The position numbers were made by a program, and so were the translations under genes. Positions 34,352-46,816 of a stretch of 64,000 nt of DNA are shown piece by piece. This DNA is from Rostrohypoxylon terebratum (Eukaryota > Ascomycota > Sordariomycetes > Xylariales > Hypoxylaceae). Within the stretch, counting starts at the first letter, position 1, and each line of letters starts with the position of its first letter. The stretch lies in NCBI GenBank assembly GCA_022497145.1, contig MU385855.1, forward strand, positions 62,001 to 126,000, given 5' to 3'. Under the pieces are notes generated by a model. That model was given only the letters and a program-made list of their open reading frames with translations, was not told where the DNA came from and did no database searches.

Positions 34352-37300
34352 TCACCACTCGTCACCGCCGCAACCGCCCCCTGAATAATCCGTCGTGCTC
34401 ACCTCGGTGTAGTTCGCGTCGACGCTGACGCTCATATCCACACTAACGTCCACCGTAGCCGTGGTATCGACGTATGCGGTGTCAACATACGACACTTCGG
34501 TGTATGGGGCATCCATATAAGCTGCATCCGCAAACGAGGTCGTGTCTGTGGTTGTATTCGTGGCTTCTACATACGTTGCGTCGGTATACATTGTATCAGT
34601 AAACGGAGTCCCCTGAGCGCCCGTGTTCGACGTATCCATGATATACGAGGTCTCGGCGTACGCGTTCGTTTCCGGGCTCATATTATTCTTGTCCGTCATA
34701 TTCGTATTGTCCGTGTAGTTTGTATTGACCTGCTGAGATTGAGCGATCGCCGTATTATCGATATTATTGATAGTCGTGTTGTTAATGATGGTCGTTTCGG
34801 ATTGGGGTGCGATATACGTCTCAGAAGTCGAGTTGTCTATCACCGTCTGAGAGTTGTTGGTTTGGGAATTATAATATGCGGTACTCTGTTGGTCGACATA
34901 GGATTCTTGCTGCACGGCGTGTTCCGTATGGTGCGTTCCCGATTGGCCATCATGGTATTGTTCCGAATGTGCCTCATGATGTGGCTCGGTATAGGACTCA
35001 TTATTCTGTGTGGAATGAGACTCCTGTTGCGGCTCAGTATTCATCGTATGATGGTATCTCCCTCCGGCTAGAGCGCTCAAGGCACCTCCTAGCGTAGCAC
35101 CTATAGCAGCATAAGTATCAGTACCCATTTGTGTTGGTAAAGGTTGTTGACTGGGCTGCACTTGATAGGGCTGTTGAACCGGATACATCTGGTATAGAGG
35201 TTGGTTAGGAGGTGCTTGGAAAACTGGTTGGCCTGGGGCTCCCTGATAAAATGGTTGGCTGAAAGTAGTAGACTGTTGTTGTTGTTGTTGCTGTTGTTGT
35301 TGTTGCTGTTGTTGCTGCTGCTGTTGCTGTTGTGGCTGCTGTGCCTGAATGATGGGTGGTCTTCTAACCGGAGGTCGTGATACTTGGTAAGCGGGCTGCT
35401 GGACCGCTATCCCTGCCTGTGGCTGCGATGGGTTATTCACTGCTGCTCCCGCTACTCCTGGGTTTTGCACTAGCGGCCGCCCCGGTGTCTGGACTCCGAC
35501 AGGTTGCATGACCTGTTGCATAGCCTGGCTGTACTGAGTCGTAGCATTCATCCCAACTATCTGCTGTGCTTGCGGCGGAGCTGTATTCGCATGTTGTAGG
35601 CCTGGTGGTCGCTGTGGCTGGTTGTTCTGAGGTTTATTCTGAGCATTGGTGTATATGTTGTTCGCTAGAGATGCACCTGTGACTCCATTACCACCTAGTG
35701 ACTCGGTGAAAACTGCACCACTAACAGCTGCTGTCGCTTGCTTGAACGCCGGGTTTTTCCACGTGTTCTTGGCCCATTTCTTCAATTTCTTGCTTGCGTC
35801 GGAAACGGCTGCAGCTGCTTGAGCTGAGTTGAAGGGTTGACCATGGCCGTATATCTGTGGCGAAACGGATTGAGGCCCGGATGTTTGAGTGAGCTGCTGA
35901 TGCTGCTGATATTGCTGTCCCTGGGTTTGCGCTGGAGATTGGCCAGGCTGGAATGGTTGCGCTGCTGATGTATTTGCTACATTAGAATATTGAACAGATT
36001 GAGGTAAATGCTGCTGCATATGAGTTGCCTGCGTGAAGCTAGCTGCTTGCTGTCCGCCTGGCAACTGACTCGTCTGGCCTCCTCCCTGATGTGTATATTG
36101 TTGCCCCTGAATTTGTGTGCTTTGCGGAGACTGTACGGGTAAATATTGCTGGACCTGTGCAGGTGGCTGGGGATGCCCATGTTGTACGGTTCCCGGGATT
36201 TGTTGTGCTATAGTTGGCACATGATGACCTTGCACATGCTGTTGTGGTTGAGGCGGCCTATGCATCGCCACTTGTGGCATTTGTTGATTTCCTTGTTGTT
36301 GAGGAGGCGTCGAATGGGGAGTTTGGCTTTGCAGATGTTGGGCTTGTGTCGGGGCAGTTTGAAATGGCTGGGCTACTACGGGCATAGGAGATGATCCGAC
36401 TTGAGAGGGCATCGGCTTGACCTGCCCCGGGAGCATCGGGAACGGTTTCGGCGCGCCATTCCCGGGCGAACTCGGCGATTGGGTCCCTTGTATGTTTCCT
36501 TGGGAATGGACTACTTGAGGTCCTGTTGGCCTGGGAGCATGAGGTGAAGCCTGGTGAGCGGCCGTAGTTGGTGGCCGAGTCGGAGGTGTAACTCCTTGGG
36601 TGGTTGATTGAGAAAGAGATGACGCTGAGGACGGTGGTCTCTGGAGCGAGGCAATTGAAGGAGTCGGCGAAGACACTTGACTTTGAAGCGGTGATACTGA
36701 ATGCACGGTGGGCGACCATGAATGGTGAGGCTTGTTTGCTCCGTTATGTATACCTGCTGGAATATTCTGGGTTGGTATTGGACTGACTATCGGTACTGTC
36801 GGTTTCGAGTCTTGCGTTGCTTGCTGGCTAGGATTTGTTGGTGGCCTTTGGGTCGTGCTGTACGGATTACCTATGGTAGTTTGTCCGACTGGGTGCTGAG
36901 TTGAGACTATTCCCGAGTAGCTAGCCTGACCAGAGACCTGAGCGGATATAGCCAAACCATGACTGTGGTCTTGAGTTATAGTTTGCAGGTGAGGAACCGG
37001 TGACTGATTTGTCAGGTGAGGTGACACCTGGGTAGAATGTTGTGATAGTCCAGATATGGACTGCGGTCGCTGGTTATATGTCGGAACATGCTGCCCAGCC
37101 GATGCCACAGGGGCATTTTGAGGCAACGATGGATGGGATTGCGCCTGGAATGTCAGGTTAGATGCAGCTGTCAGTGTTGAGGGGGTTCCTTGCTGGGGGG
37201 ACAATGGAAATGGTCGTATGGGAACGCTGGATGAACCCACGACCGGATTTTCAAATGCAGTGCTAGTAGTGTTAAGTCTTTGTGGAAGCACAGGCTTCCG

Positions 37301-39037
37301 TAACAGCTTGTGTGGAGGTCTTGAGGGGCTAGATGTTGGTCCCTGGGACACAGCAGGATAATTTACCTGTAATGAATGAATAATTCCTCCATTAGAAGGC
37401 GCTACAGGGGGTGTAGGACCTTGACTATGCTGAGAATTAGAAGGTCTCGACCCTTCGGAGATCCCCAAACCTGCTGAGGCCTGATTTGGGCTTGTTGGCG
37501 TCTGCGGTTTAGATACCGATAGTGGCGCAATTACAGGGAGCGGTTTGTTTATAACCAAGTAACATGGATCTATAGTTTGGTGGGTTGGGCGCGAGAACGC
37601 ACTCTCATTGCTAGGATTCTGCGGCTTGTCCTGAACTTGCTCAATCGTGTACCCTGGCGTCGCTGAAATTTCTCGGAAGACGTATATTCCAGGTCCGTTG
37701 ATTTTAGGTAAGGACGATGCGTCAGAAGATATTCCATTTGGCAGTATGTTTACTCTATGAAGGCCCATAGCTGTATTGTCCATAGAGATCTGTCCCGGTG
37801 TTTGGCTTTCTAAAGTTGAAGTACTTTGAATCGGCTTAGGCGCTGAAGGTACCTGATATGAGCTGGAGTCGATGATGGACAATCCCGTGCCAGAGGAGAT
37901 GCTCTCGTGCCTCGCTCCCGATCCTGGTAAAGAAGGTACACTGCCATGTCCTACACGATGCTGCTGGTGACTTCCTTCTAATGAGTCCGCCTTTAGCGGC
38001 GCCGCGGCAGATTGTAGTACAGCCGGAATTTGTGAAGTCTCTGCTTGCAATGGCGTGGATATAGTCGTGGTTCTAGGCTCTACCGGTTTTCTCAAAATAT
38101 CGGGAAGGCAGACACCTGTTTCCGGAGCTTCGATAGGCCCTGGCAAAGAGTGGCGTTTTTGTCCCATGGGCCCAAGTTCACTATTCTGAGACTGAAGCAC
38201 TGATATACTAGACAGTGCCATCGGCTTCTTGTTCGGATCATTTAATTCCTCGTTAGCACTTCCTGGTCTAGGTTTCCATGTTTCGTGTTTTTTCTGGTTC
38301 GCCTGAGTCTGGTCTGTTTGCTGAGAAGCGAGAACCTTTTGTTCTGTAGTCGGAGCATTTGTTGGTTGTACGGTATTACCAGCAGGTCGAGTGGCCTTTT
38401 TTAGGGGAGGATAGGCAAACGAAGCCGAAACTAGAGGATACTCTTCGACAGGTTCTATTGCCTCGAAACTAGGATTTTGTATTGGCTTCTTCTTCTCTAC
38501 TGGACTTCTACTTGTGGGTAATTCTGTCGGGCCATCTTGTCGAGTAGTAACTTGTAAAGTTGTAGGAGCCAACTGTGTTGCGTCTAATTCAACCGGAGCT
38601 AACTCCTCTGCGCATTTTGCTGTCTCGCTGCTCGCTAGCTCAGCAACAAAACCGACAGGAGATTGTACCTGCTCGGACTCGGGGAGTTCAACTAATACGG
38701 CTTCATTATTGCTAGTTGGCGTGTCATTCTCATTACCAATGGGGCTTATATCGTTAAGACCAAGATACATAAATTGGTCTGGATCGAAGTATCCCGTAGC
38801 TCCCATATAGTCTTTTTCGTCGTTTGATGTCGCCTTTGTCGCTTCGCTCCCGTTAAATTTAGTTGCAACATCGCTGTGATTAGCTCCATCCAATGGTCCA
38901 AACCCAAGTCCTACCGATTCGGGAAACTCGTCGCCCAGTCTTGGAAAATGATATTGTGTCAAGCCGGTTGCTTTGTATCGATAAAACCAGCGGGTTCCAT
39001 CATAGTCGGCTTCCCATCCTGCGGGGAGAAGCGCCAT
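34352..39037 (-). CDS. Giant WW-domain, polyglutamine protein
   Basis: A single uninterrupted frame of 1561 residues starts with ATG at 39037. Residues 1-35 form a WW domain (LPAGWEADYDGTRWFYRY then FPRL); the first Trp is kept, but the second signature Trp is replaced by Tyr in TQYHFP. Residues from about 100 to 1100 are low-complexity Pro/Gln/Ser/Thr with many PP and QP steps. A short basic helical island (SDASKKLKKWAKNTWKNPAF, roughly 1070-1100) leads to an Ala/Gly stretch. A run of 20 glutamines lies at about 1236-1255. The C-terminus is Asn/Thr-rich, then has repeated Tyr-x-Asp/Glu units (TAYVDTT, PYTEVSYVD) and ends GGGCGGDEW. The pattern suggests a scaffold that could phase-separate or bind Pro-rich partners. 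Function is unknown; similar large WW proteins occur in other filamentous fungi. Confidence 0.8.
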   Translation of the reverse strand: MALLPAGWEADYDGTRWFYRYKATGLTQYHFPRLGDEFPESVGLGFGPLDGANHSDVATKFNGSEATKATSNDEKDYMGATGYFDPDQFMYLGLNDISPIGNENDTPTSNNEAVLVELPESEQVQSPVGFVAELASSETAKCAEELAPVELDATQLAPTTLQVTTRQDGPTELPTSRSPVEKKKPIQNPSFEAIEPVEEYPLVSASFAYPPLKKATRPAGNTVQPTNAPTTEQKVLASQQTDQTQANQKKHETWKPRPGSANEELNDPNKKPMALSSISVLQSQNSELGPMGQKRHSLPGPIEAPETGVCLPDILRKPVEPRTTTISTPLQAETSQIPAVLQSAAAPLKADSLEGSHQQHRVGHGSVPSLPGSGARHESISSGTGLSIIDSSSYQVPSAPKPIQSTSTLESQTPGQISMDNTAMGLHRVNILPNGISSDASSLPKINGPGIYVFREISATPGYTIEQVQDKPQNPSNESAFSRPTHQTIDPCYLVINKPLPVIAPLSVSKPQTPTSPNQASAGLGISEGSRPSNSQHSQGPTPPVAPSNGGIIHSLQVNYPAVSQGPTSSPSRPPHKLLRKPVLPQRLNTTSTAFENPVVGSSSVPIRPFPLSPQQGTPSTLTAASNLTFQAQSHPSLPQNAPVASAGQHVPTYNQRPQSISGLSQHSTQVSPHLTNQSPVPHLQTITQDHSHGLAISAQVSGQASYSGIVSTQHPVGQTTIGNPYSTTQRPPTNPSQQATQDSKPTVPIVSPIPTQNIPAGIHNGANKPHHSWSPTVHSVSPLQSQVSSPTPSIASLQRPPSSASSLSQSTTQGVTPPTRPPTTAAHQASPHAPRPTGPQVVHSQGNIQGTQSPSSPGNGAPKPFPMLPGQVKPMPSQVGSSPMPVVAQPFQTAPTQAQHLQSQTPHSTPPQQQGNQQMPQVAMHRPPQPQQHVQGHHVPTIAQQIPGTVQHGHPQPPAQVQQYLPVQSPQSTQIQGQQYTHQGGGQTSQLPGGQQAASFTQATHMQQHLPQSVQYSNVANTSAAQPFQPGQSPAQTQGQQYQQHQQLTQTSGPQSVSPQIYGHGQPFNSAQAAAAVSDASKKLKKWAKNTWKNPAFKQATAAVSGAVFTESLGGNGVTGASLANNIYTNAQNKPQNNQPQRPPGLQHANTAPPQAQQIVGMNATTQYSQAMQQVMQPVGVQTPGRPLVQNPGVAGAAVNNPSQPQAGIAVQQPAYQVSRPPVRRPPIIQAQQPQQQQQQQQQQQQQQQQQQQQSTTFSQPFYQGAPGQPVFQAPPNQPLYQMYPVQQPYQVQPSQQPLPTQMGTDTYAAIGATLGGALSALAGGRYHHTMNTEPQQESHSTQNNESYTEPHHEAHSEQYHDGQSGTHHTEHAVQQESYVDQQSTAYYNSQTNNSQTVIDNSTSETYIAPQSETTIINNTTINNIDNTAIAQSQQVNTNYTDNTNMTDKNNMSPETNAYAETSYIMDTSNTGAQGTPFTDTMYTDATYVEATNTTTDTTSFADAAYMDAPYTEVSYVDTAYVDTTATVDVSVDMSVSVDANYTEVSTTDYSGGGCGGDEW
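35273..35332 (-). repeat. CAG/CAA repeat coding 20 glutamines
   Basis: Twenty consecutive Gln codons, mixed CAA and CAG, inside the WW protein. The mixture would make the tract more stable in length than pure CAG. Confidence 0.95.
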
Positions 39038-42000
39038 CCTAAGTGGAAGTTATGTGAAGTGAGCGAACGCGTTTCGGTCGAATATCGATGGGTATACGAT
39101 AATAGTGAATAGCAAGGCTGCCGAATGAAAGCTAGGGAATAAGACCAAACTCGGCGTAAGTTGACTGATAGGTAAGTCAAGCCAACGTGAATATAGGTAT
39201 TTGAGAGACTCCAATTTTCGAATCAGCCAGCCCAGGAGCAACACATGGTAGAGATCGAGTATGGCGAAGGAGATTCATGCTCAAGTGATGTTTTGAATGC
39301 TTTGGAGACGGAGGCCTGACATGACTTGTTGCACGAGTGGCTGAATCCTACTGCGTAGTCACACATTGATAAAAGAAAAACCGTTTTGCGACGAGGTTCT
39401 TCTTCCAAAAGCCCTTTGCCAGGTCGGTCCTCAGCTAAGGCCCAATCTCCGCGTTCCAGCAGAGCGCCTAGCCATTCTAGATGTCGGTCCATCGAATGGT
39501 GGCGTATAGCGTACATGAGCTGAACTCGAGGACCCCATTTTCGCGACACCCTCGCTTACCAGGCAGTATTAAACCTATCAATCCCCTGCTTTACTTCAAA
39601 AATGTTGACTTTCACCAAAATGACCACTGGTAGAATCTGGATTCAGGTTCCATCGCCAGGAAGCTATCGTCAGTTCGAGGGAATGGATGAGCGGATAATT
39701 GGTATTCGTTAGAAAGTGACGTCTATTTCTTAATAGATGAGATCTAGATCATAGATGTTCTCCCTGCCACTTGTTCTTAGTACTTTAAATCCATGTACGT
39801 AGTGTGAACAGGGGACCCTGGTCACACACACGCAGTGATCTAGATGAAGTCGACGATAAAAGCACGACAACCTTCTTGAAGACGAGTACCGGAATTGTGA
39901 AATGAATTTCTAACCTTGGAAGATTTGTACGAATGAGTTTAGCAATCGCAAGTTGCCTATCATGTACGCTATAATTTCCTACTTAAGAGAAGAGGAAATA
40001 GATGCGGGTAGGCAGACTAGAGTCACATGAACTTGCTTTTCTTGAGAGGTGGCTATTATTTTTCGTGACATACCTGATCCACCACATCAACATGCCCCTT
40101 TCTATTCACCTGTGCAGCTGCACTCTTGTATACTCGCGGCGCAGTGATCCCTTAGAGATCGTCGCAATGTGAAAAGCCCCAAACTTCCATTGGTATATCG
40201 TCATAAATAGCGCTGAACCCCTCTTCAGGTTTATCCTCCTGCAGATTCCATAGTCAATTTTAGCTGGATACCGACTTTCAGAGCTGGAATTACATATAAA
40301 TATCGGATGGCCGGAAACATAATATCGATAAGTGAATCCCGATCGACAGTTTGGTGATGATGCTTAGGCCGGATACTGGCCGGCCATAAGCTCACTTTCA
40401 TTCCCACCGATCAGAATGAAAGGAGGTAGCTTAAGCACATAGAAAACTACCTGAATATTAGGTGATAATTGACGTCCTAATATCGTGGCCGAACGGATCC
40501 GGACTTACCTTTATTAGGAGTAGCATTGAGAAAAGCAATCTGGAATAGATTTATACTCCATGAAATAAGACATCTGCGAATCAGTACAGTTCATATACTT
40601 ACCAGCAAGGATATTTTACCTACGACCCCATGACACCGTCGCATCCTACATGATAGAAATAGGCCAATCATAACATCGCAGATCTCCCAATTTGGTATTC
40701 ATCGTAAATTACCGCCAAAAACCAGCATTAAAGTCCATATCGTCCAATTTAAGTACGATATGCATAGATAGTTGGTGGTCTCTACACTATAATGTTGTAG
40801 AGATTTTTGGGGGATAGGCTGTGCTTCTAGTACACATAGCAGGCGTTTGATTGGCGATGTAAAGCTTTGATGATCAATGTCGCCCAGATAGCGATGAACG
40901 ATACTGATTGGTCTAGAAACGCGAAGCAATCCGGTTCTGTTTAGCCATGTCTCATATGATATGCTGATTTGCAACGGAACTGCCAGTGAGTGAAGGGATG
41001 AACGCATCTGCAAGGCTCGGCCTAGTTTCGATCGATTAACCTCGTTATTTGAAACCTGGTAGAGTGAAGCCGTATAACACGTCGAATTAGCAAGGTAAAC
41101 GGCCAATAAGATGTCTGGTTTTACGTGCTTCAGTACAGAATAAAGCTGGTGTTTCAACGGCTGTTTATTTATGACAAGCGTTGTGAGTTGAGACAATGAT
41201 CGGAAGACACGAGATGAAGCCTCTCGGAGTCCGCAATGAGTTCTAGAACATTGCTGTATACGTGTGCGACATCGTATATCGTATATTCAGCTACAGATAG
41301 ATGATAGGCCGTCGAAGGAATCCCGAGTCGCGTCTCTGAAATGCTATAGGTTATACACCTGATGTAATACTAAGATGAGTACCTACATGTTCATAGTAGG
41401 GAAGTACCTATGACCTATGTAAGATGATAAGATGAGTAAAGATACCGAACGGGAATTGGCCCTGCGGGCCAAGTCATGTACGTACCCGAGCTCATATTAA
41501 GTCGTACCAATCGTGTCGCTGATCACGAATGCTGCGGATGAGCTTTCTTTCCACGACTCGCGGTGGGTTCCAGTGCGACGTGTCAGACTTGAATCCCCAA
41601 TCCCCAGAACGGTCTAGGTTACTTAGTTGCTTATAATGCAGGTGACGACAAGAAGGTCCAATTATTTATGCAGCGTACCACCAAATAAGGACGTGTCCCA
41701 TCGTCTGGGAAGATCTCTGCCAAACTTTGCGTATTATGTGATCTGGGGATTTTACCAAGATCGCGGGGTCGGTATGTTTGACCGATGGAAATAAGCAGGA
41801 TGCTGAGAGGTTTATATAGGTTTATGTTGTTACTGCTACCGCACCATATGGATACGTAGGACCTAGGTCTTCATCAATGTCGCTGTTTCACGAGCTGAAA
41901 ATTGACGAAGCTGCACAAATCCTACTTAGGTAAGACCTTGACGTCAGATAGATCGCAATTTGAAGAATAAGGGGTTTGAATGGCTTAGATATTCGCTATT

Positions 42001-44246
42001 AAAGGACCGTCTTATGCGTCTTGCATGTTTGATCATGCTCGATGGCGTAGATGGCGTAGTTGGCGTTAATAATATTAATATGTTAGCGGTAAGATATAAA
42101 ATCCCGCGCTGCTCTAAGGGAGAATGAAATCCGAGTGGCCAAGAACCTAAACCGCCAGGGGCGTATACTATGTAACGAGATTTCAGCTATTTCCAAGTTA
42201 CCACATTTACCACATCTTGCAGATGCATCCCGCCGATCGGGACTCATCCAGGGTTATGGCCAACTGCGGGAAATGTCATCCCGTCGGTGCGTTCTTTTCT
42301 GTTTAATTGGTTTAGTTGGTTTAGTTGTAGAGTTGCAGAGTTGCAGAGCCTTGGGGTGCCGGGGTGCTAGGGTACCTGGGACCTGGGTGTCTGATTGAGG
42401 CTCTTGCAATAGGTACGTGTATGTGTTGTATGGGCTTGCGTCGCCTTACACTTTTGTTTTGAGAAATATTAATATTTTTAACAAGCTTTGCAACCCGGAG
42501 CTTGGCTCAATTAGCCAATCTTATTAACGATGAAGGCGGCATTAGTACCCATGTACCGCGAATTAAAAATAGGATACCTGTTCCTGCCTACCTAGTAGTA
42601 CCTATGCTGTACCTCATACATAGCATAGTATTCCCTTACCCCTTGTGCTTCCCGTCGGACGATAACACTGAGGTCTGACTTCCCAGCCCAGGATGAAAAA
42701 ACTCCACATGCCCCTGCATTGCGAGACACCCATTCGTCAGCAGACAGTATCGGCCGATGGGATACTAACTGTGTGAATTGAATCGAAACAACCTTAGGCT
42801 TCCCGATCGCTACTGACATGTGATATTAAGGGGGATCCCACAATGCTGCAATTTTATAACAATTGTTATTATGAATGTTCCCACTGGAAGGCTTGAAAGT
42901 CTTAGGTAGATACCGAATTGCATACCTAGTACCTAGTCAAGTATATATAAGAATGGCTGGATATTGGGTTATTTGGGTTATAGCAAAGTCATAGCTTCGC
43001 TTCGTCGCCAAAGTTAATTGATGACGACATTGTAGCGGAGTGAATGGAGTTTGGAAGCTTCGCAAGCTCCGTTTCTCCAACTGCCGGCTAAATTGTGCAC
43101 TTAGATGAGTTAGTAGTGTGGGGGTAATGCGTGGACAAACCCACAGCTCCGTACCTTAGAGGAACAGCAAAAATATTAATAATACGTAGACGAATATTTG
43201 TGATTAAGATATTCAGATATTCTATGATCAGACCTTTGTATCGGCCTTGACGAATTTCCCCTGTCGCTATACTCGATCTAGATTTATCGATACCGGTGGG
43301 CTATTTCAAGTAGTAATAAAGAGGCTGAGGCTGTGAATAAAAAAAAAACCTGTTCTTTTTATGGAGGTGGACGTGTGGTAATACGTACAGCACAGTATGT
43401 GATAGTACATAGAGTCACGACTGTGAATTCTTTATCAGTGGACCACTGGACCTCCTTCCTGACAGTTGAACCCCCACTCATTTATAGTGAGTATGGGATG
43501 TATCTGATGGGATGTATGGGGCCAACTAGCATAGAGACTTGCGGCTTCCCTTGTGGCCAAGATAGGCGCTAAGGTCGTCTAAGGTGACCTAAGGGTCGCC
43601 CTTATCACAATTCGGACAAAGCTGAGGTTTCTATGTGGGTTTGTGTAAGTTTACCTGTGGATTCACTTGTGGGTTTCTTAGTGGGTCGGGACTTCGCGTC
43701 ATGTTGAAATCTTGAACGTATCGAAGATCTTCTCCTGAAAACGATCCTACCTAGTAGTACATCTAGTACATACATCTAGTACATGCCTATCCTTAAGTGA
43801 CTGTGGTATGGTAGTACTATTCACACATTTTCCCGACTCGTTCCCATTCTTTTCATTTCTATCACTCGTCACTCCAAGTGTATTATAGATCTCCTGTTCC
43901 CCGAACTCGATCCATATTTACCTACATATTTACTTACATATCTAGACGTCTAGACCACTTCATTGTGTGCTCTATTGGTTTCTATTAGCCTACCCACCCC
44001 GTATGGTTTACCATTTACCATAAACAACTCTCCGCGGCGAGCTCGACATTCGTTACTTTTCATATCCCGTTCTTACTTCAATGCTTCTATCCTCTAATCT
44101 CAACCTTGTCTCATACTTGGAATAGATTGCATTCGATGTTGGTACTTCATTGCGTCGATTACTGGTGATAGTTGGTGGCATACTAGAAAAAGTCGAATCT
44201 ACACCTATATCTAAACAAGCATCATAATTACGGCACTACACTGCTA
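39038..44246. other. 5.2-kb intergenic region
   Basis: The longest spacer, between two divergent genes. It holds the promoters of the WW protein (left) and the MscS channel (right), and many GGTACCTA and CTAGTACATCTAG words near 43740-43790. The only frame of note is the minus-strand one at 40699-41286, listed separately with low confidence. Confidence 0.5.
40699..41286 (-). other. Orphan open frame of about 195 codons, status unclear
   Basis: The minus-strand frame is open from just after a TGA (about 41289) to a stop at 40699, about 195 codons in AT-rich DNA, with no ATG near its 5' end. It has locally protein-like text (SLHSLAVPLQISISYETWL, VFRSLSQLTTLVI) without a domain I recognise. It may be a fragment of a degenerated gene, an exon, or chance. 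Confidence 0.25.
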
Positions 44247-46816
44247 ATGATGGCGTCGGGAGAATATGACGAGAAGACCTCTCCAACGCTAACCCATGCC
44301 CCGACCGTCTCAGATACCGCCATCGGCGAATCGGAAAAGTACAGCGAGGAAACGGAGAAGTTCCCACCGGAGCCGTCACAACACCTCCAGGTCCCCTCAG
44401 AACGAATGCCGTTGGATCAGGGGACTCTCAGAAGCCTCTCACAATCCGAATCCAGGGAACAGAACACTCGATTCTTGGACGATCTTGCTGTTGTCCAGGC
44501 GGAGAGAAATATCAGTCAGCAAGAGGAGACAGAACTTCGTCGTGCCCATTCTAAATCTAGGAGCCATGAACCTCCAGTGAAAGAGGATGTGTTTAATCAA
44601 CCCGCTCAAGCGCCAACCTCTATTGGCTTGAACCCCGAAACTCCGACCCAGGTGAACAAGGCTATCCGGCGAATTAAGAAATTGCCTCGGATAGTTCGAT
44701 ATTTCTTGTATAGCTTGCCTATAACAATCATATTGCTGGTCCCCGTTCTCCTCGGAGCACTACTGCCCCAGGAAAGCCAGGCTGTTATTGGCGGTCCTGG
44801 TGGTGTCCAGTTGATGTGGTTCGGTATTTGGCTTGAAGTCATATGGTTGTCATTATGGCTGGCCAGAATAATGACTGCGATGTTGCCCATCCTCCTCACT
44901 ATGCTAGCTAGGCTCCTATCGGGAAACACCAAGAAGTGGAACGGAATCGGTCGACAGCTGGAGTTGCATACGGCCCTATTTTTGTGGATGTTGGCTGTGC
45001 TCATATCATATTATCCCATCTTGAACAACCACAAGATACCAGCTCGAGTTCCCGAAGACGGTGACAGTGCATATCCCGATATCGAATGGATCGATGTTTG
45101 CAACAAGATCATAACAGCTGTTTTCGTTCTAGCCATTCTTAATTTCATCGAAAAGATATTCGTCCAATGGGTTGCTTCGACTTTTCATAAGAGAACATAC
45201 GCTACACGTATCGAAGAGAACAAGTTGGCTATATCGTAAGTTCTACTTTATTCAATGCCTTCCGGATATGAGACTAATCGCATGAGAAAAGGTATCTGGT
45301 TCACCTTTACGAACACTCGAAAGATCGACTGGTCGCGGAACCGAAAGATGGTACGGGGTCTGGTAGTAAGACGCCCATGGCCATATTTTCTGACAACGCC
45401 CGCGATACTATGGCAAGAGTTGGCGATACCATCAACCGCGTTGCTGGTGATTTCACCGGACGTGAGGTCAGAGCTAGAAACCATCCGCGAAAAGTCGTCT
45501 CCGAATTACTCCGGAATACCAATTCAGCACAGTCGTTGGCTAGACGTCTGTTCCGAACTTACGCAAAGCCAGGCAATGATGCCTTGTTTCCGCAGGACTT
45601 GAGCCCAGCCTTCAACAACGAGGAAGAAGCCGACGCTGCATTCAACGTGTTTGACCGCGATCTCAACGGCGATGTATCGATGGAAGAGCTGGAAGCGTTT
45701 TGCGATGAAGTCCACCGCGAAAAGAAGGCCATTGCCGCATCCCTCAAGGATTTGGATTCCGTCATTAAGAAACTAGACAGGACTTTCTTTTTTGTTTGTG
45801 TGCTCATCGCGATTCTTGTCTTCATCTCGATAATATCAACAAGTACTGCAGCCGCACTGGCCTCATTGGGTACTGCCGTTTTGGGTCTCTCGTGGTTGCT
45901 GCAGGCAACAGCTCAGGAATTTCTGCAATCTATCATTTTTGTGTTCGTGAAACATCCGTTCGATGTCGGCGACCGAGTTACTGTATATGGCAACACAGGA
46001 TCCCTGATGAGGGGCGACGACTACTACGTTACCGAGATCTCTCTATTGTACACAGAGTTTAAGAAGATGGAGGGCCACATAGTCCAGGCTCCGAACTCGA
46101 TTCTCAACACCCTATTCATTCTGAACCATCGCCGCAGCGGACAGTTGGCTGATGTATTCGAGTTACGAATGAGGTACGGTACTCCGCCAACCGTGATTAA
46201 GGAGCTCGAGAACCGCATGACAGAATACGTTTTGGCCAACAAGCGCGACTTCACGAATAAAATTTTGACGGAGCTTAAAGGCTTCGAGGATGCGTATTGT
46301 ATGACTGTCAATCTGATATGCTTCCACAAGACAAGCTTCCAAAACGAATTGTTGCGTCTCATCCGACACAATAAATTCGCCACTGAGTTGATGACCCAGA
46401 TGGTTGCCCTCGGGATCGAACAGCCTCGCCGACAATACCAGATCGCTGGAAAGGACTGGCCTGTCTTCCAGTCTAATATACAGCCACCTTCATACGACGA
46501 CCCCCACCCTACCGTGGATCCTTCCTTGCTCACTGCTACTCGCCGGCGGGCCAACTCGCACGTTACCGACACTACAGGGGACGTTTTCCAGGACGTGTTT
46601 GTTGTGCGGAAGAATAGCAACCCGACCTTCAATCACCCTCCGCGCATACCCGAGGAACCAGCCGAAGCGAGCGGCGCTCTCAGAAGTAGCTCTCAATTGG
46701 AGAGGTACCCCACGAATGGTAGCGGCCGTCTTAGCAGCCGCAAAAATCTATTTTCCCGTACTTTGAGTCTCAGGAAGAGCAGCGAGCGCCCTGACCGAGA
46801 TAGGGACTTTGTATAA
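44247..46816 (+). CDS. MscS-type mechanosensitive channel with EF-hand
   Basis: Exons 44247-45235 and 45292-46816 (56-bp GTAAGT..AAAAG intron) encode 837 residues. The N-terminal 145 residues are polar and disordered. Membrane segments follow at about 150-175, 190-215 and 230-260, with another at about 285-310. After the intron comes a canonical EF-hand (FDRDLNGDVSMEE, near 447-459), all calcium-ligand positions filled. Then a membrane helix and pore helix of the MscS type (VLIAILVFISIIS, ASLGTAVLGLSWLLQ) lead to the beta domain (HPFDVGDRVTVYG). Order and length fit the fungal EF-hand MscS family (fission yeast Msy1/Msy2), which sits in ER or cell membranes and controls calcium entry during hypo-osmotic swelling. 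The C-terminal 130 residues are Ser/Arg-rich, with candidate phosphorylation sites. Either of two tandem ATGs may be used. Confidence 0.92.

Noticed and set aside
39223..39549. 108-codon minus-strand frame upstream of the WW gene
   Set aside because: It starts with GTG, and although a few words look helical there is no family match. It overlaps the probable promoter of the WW gene.
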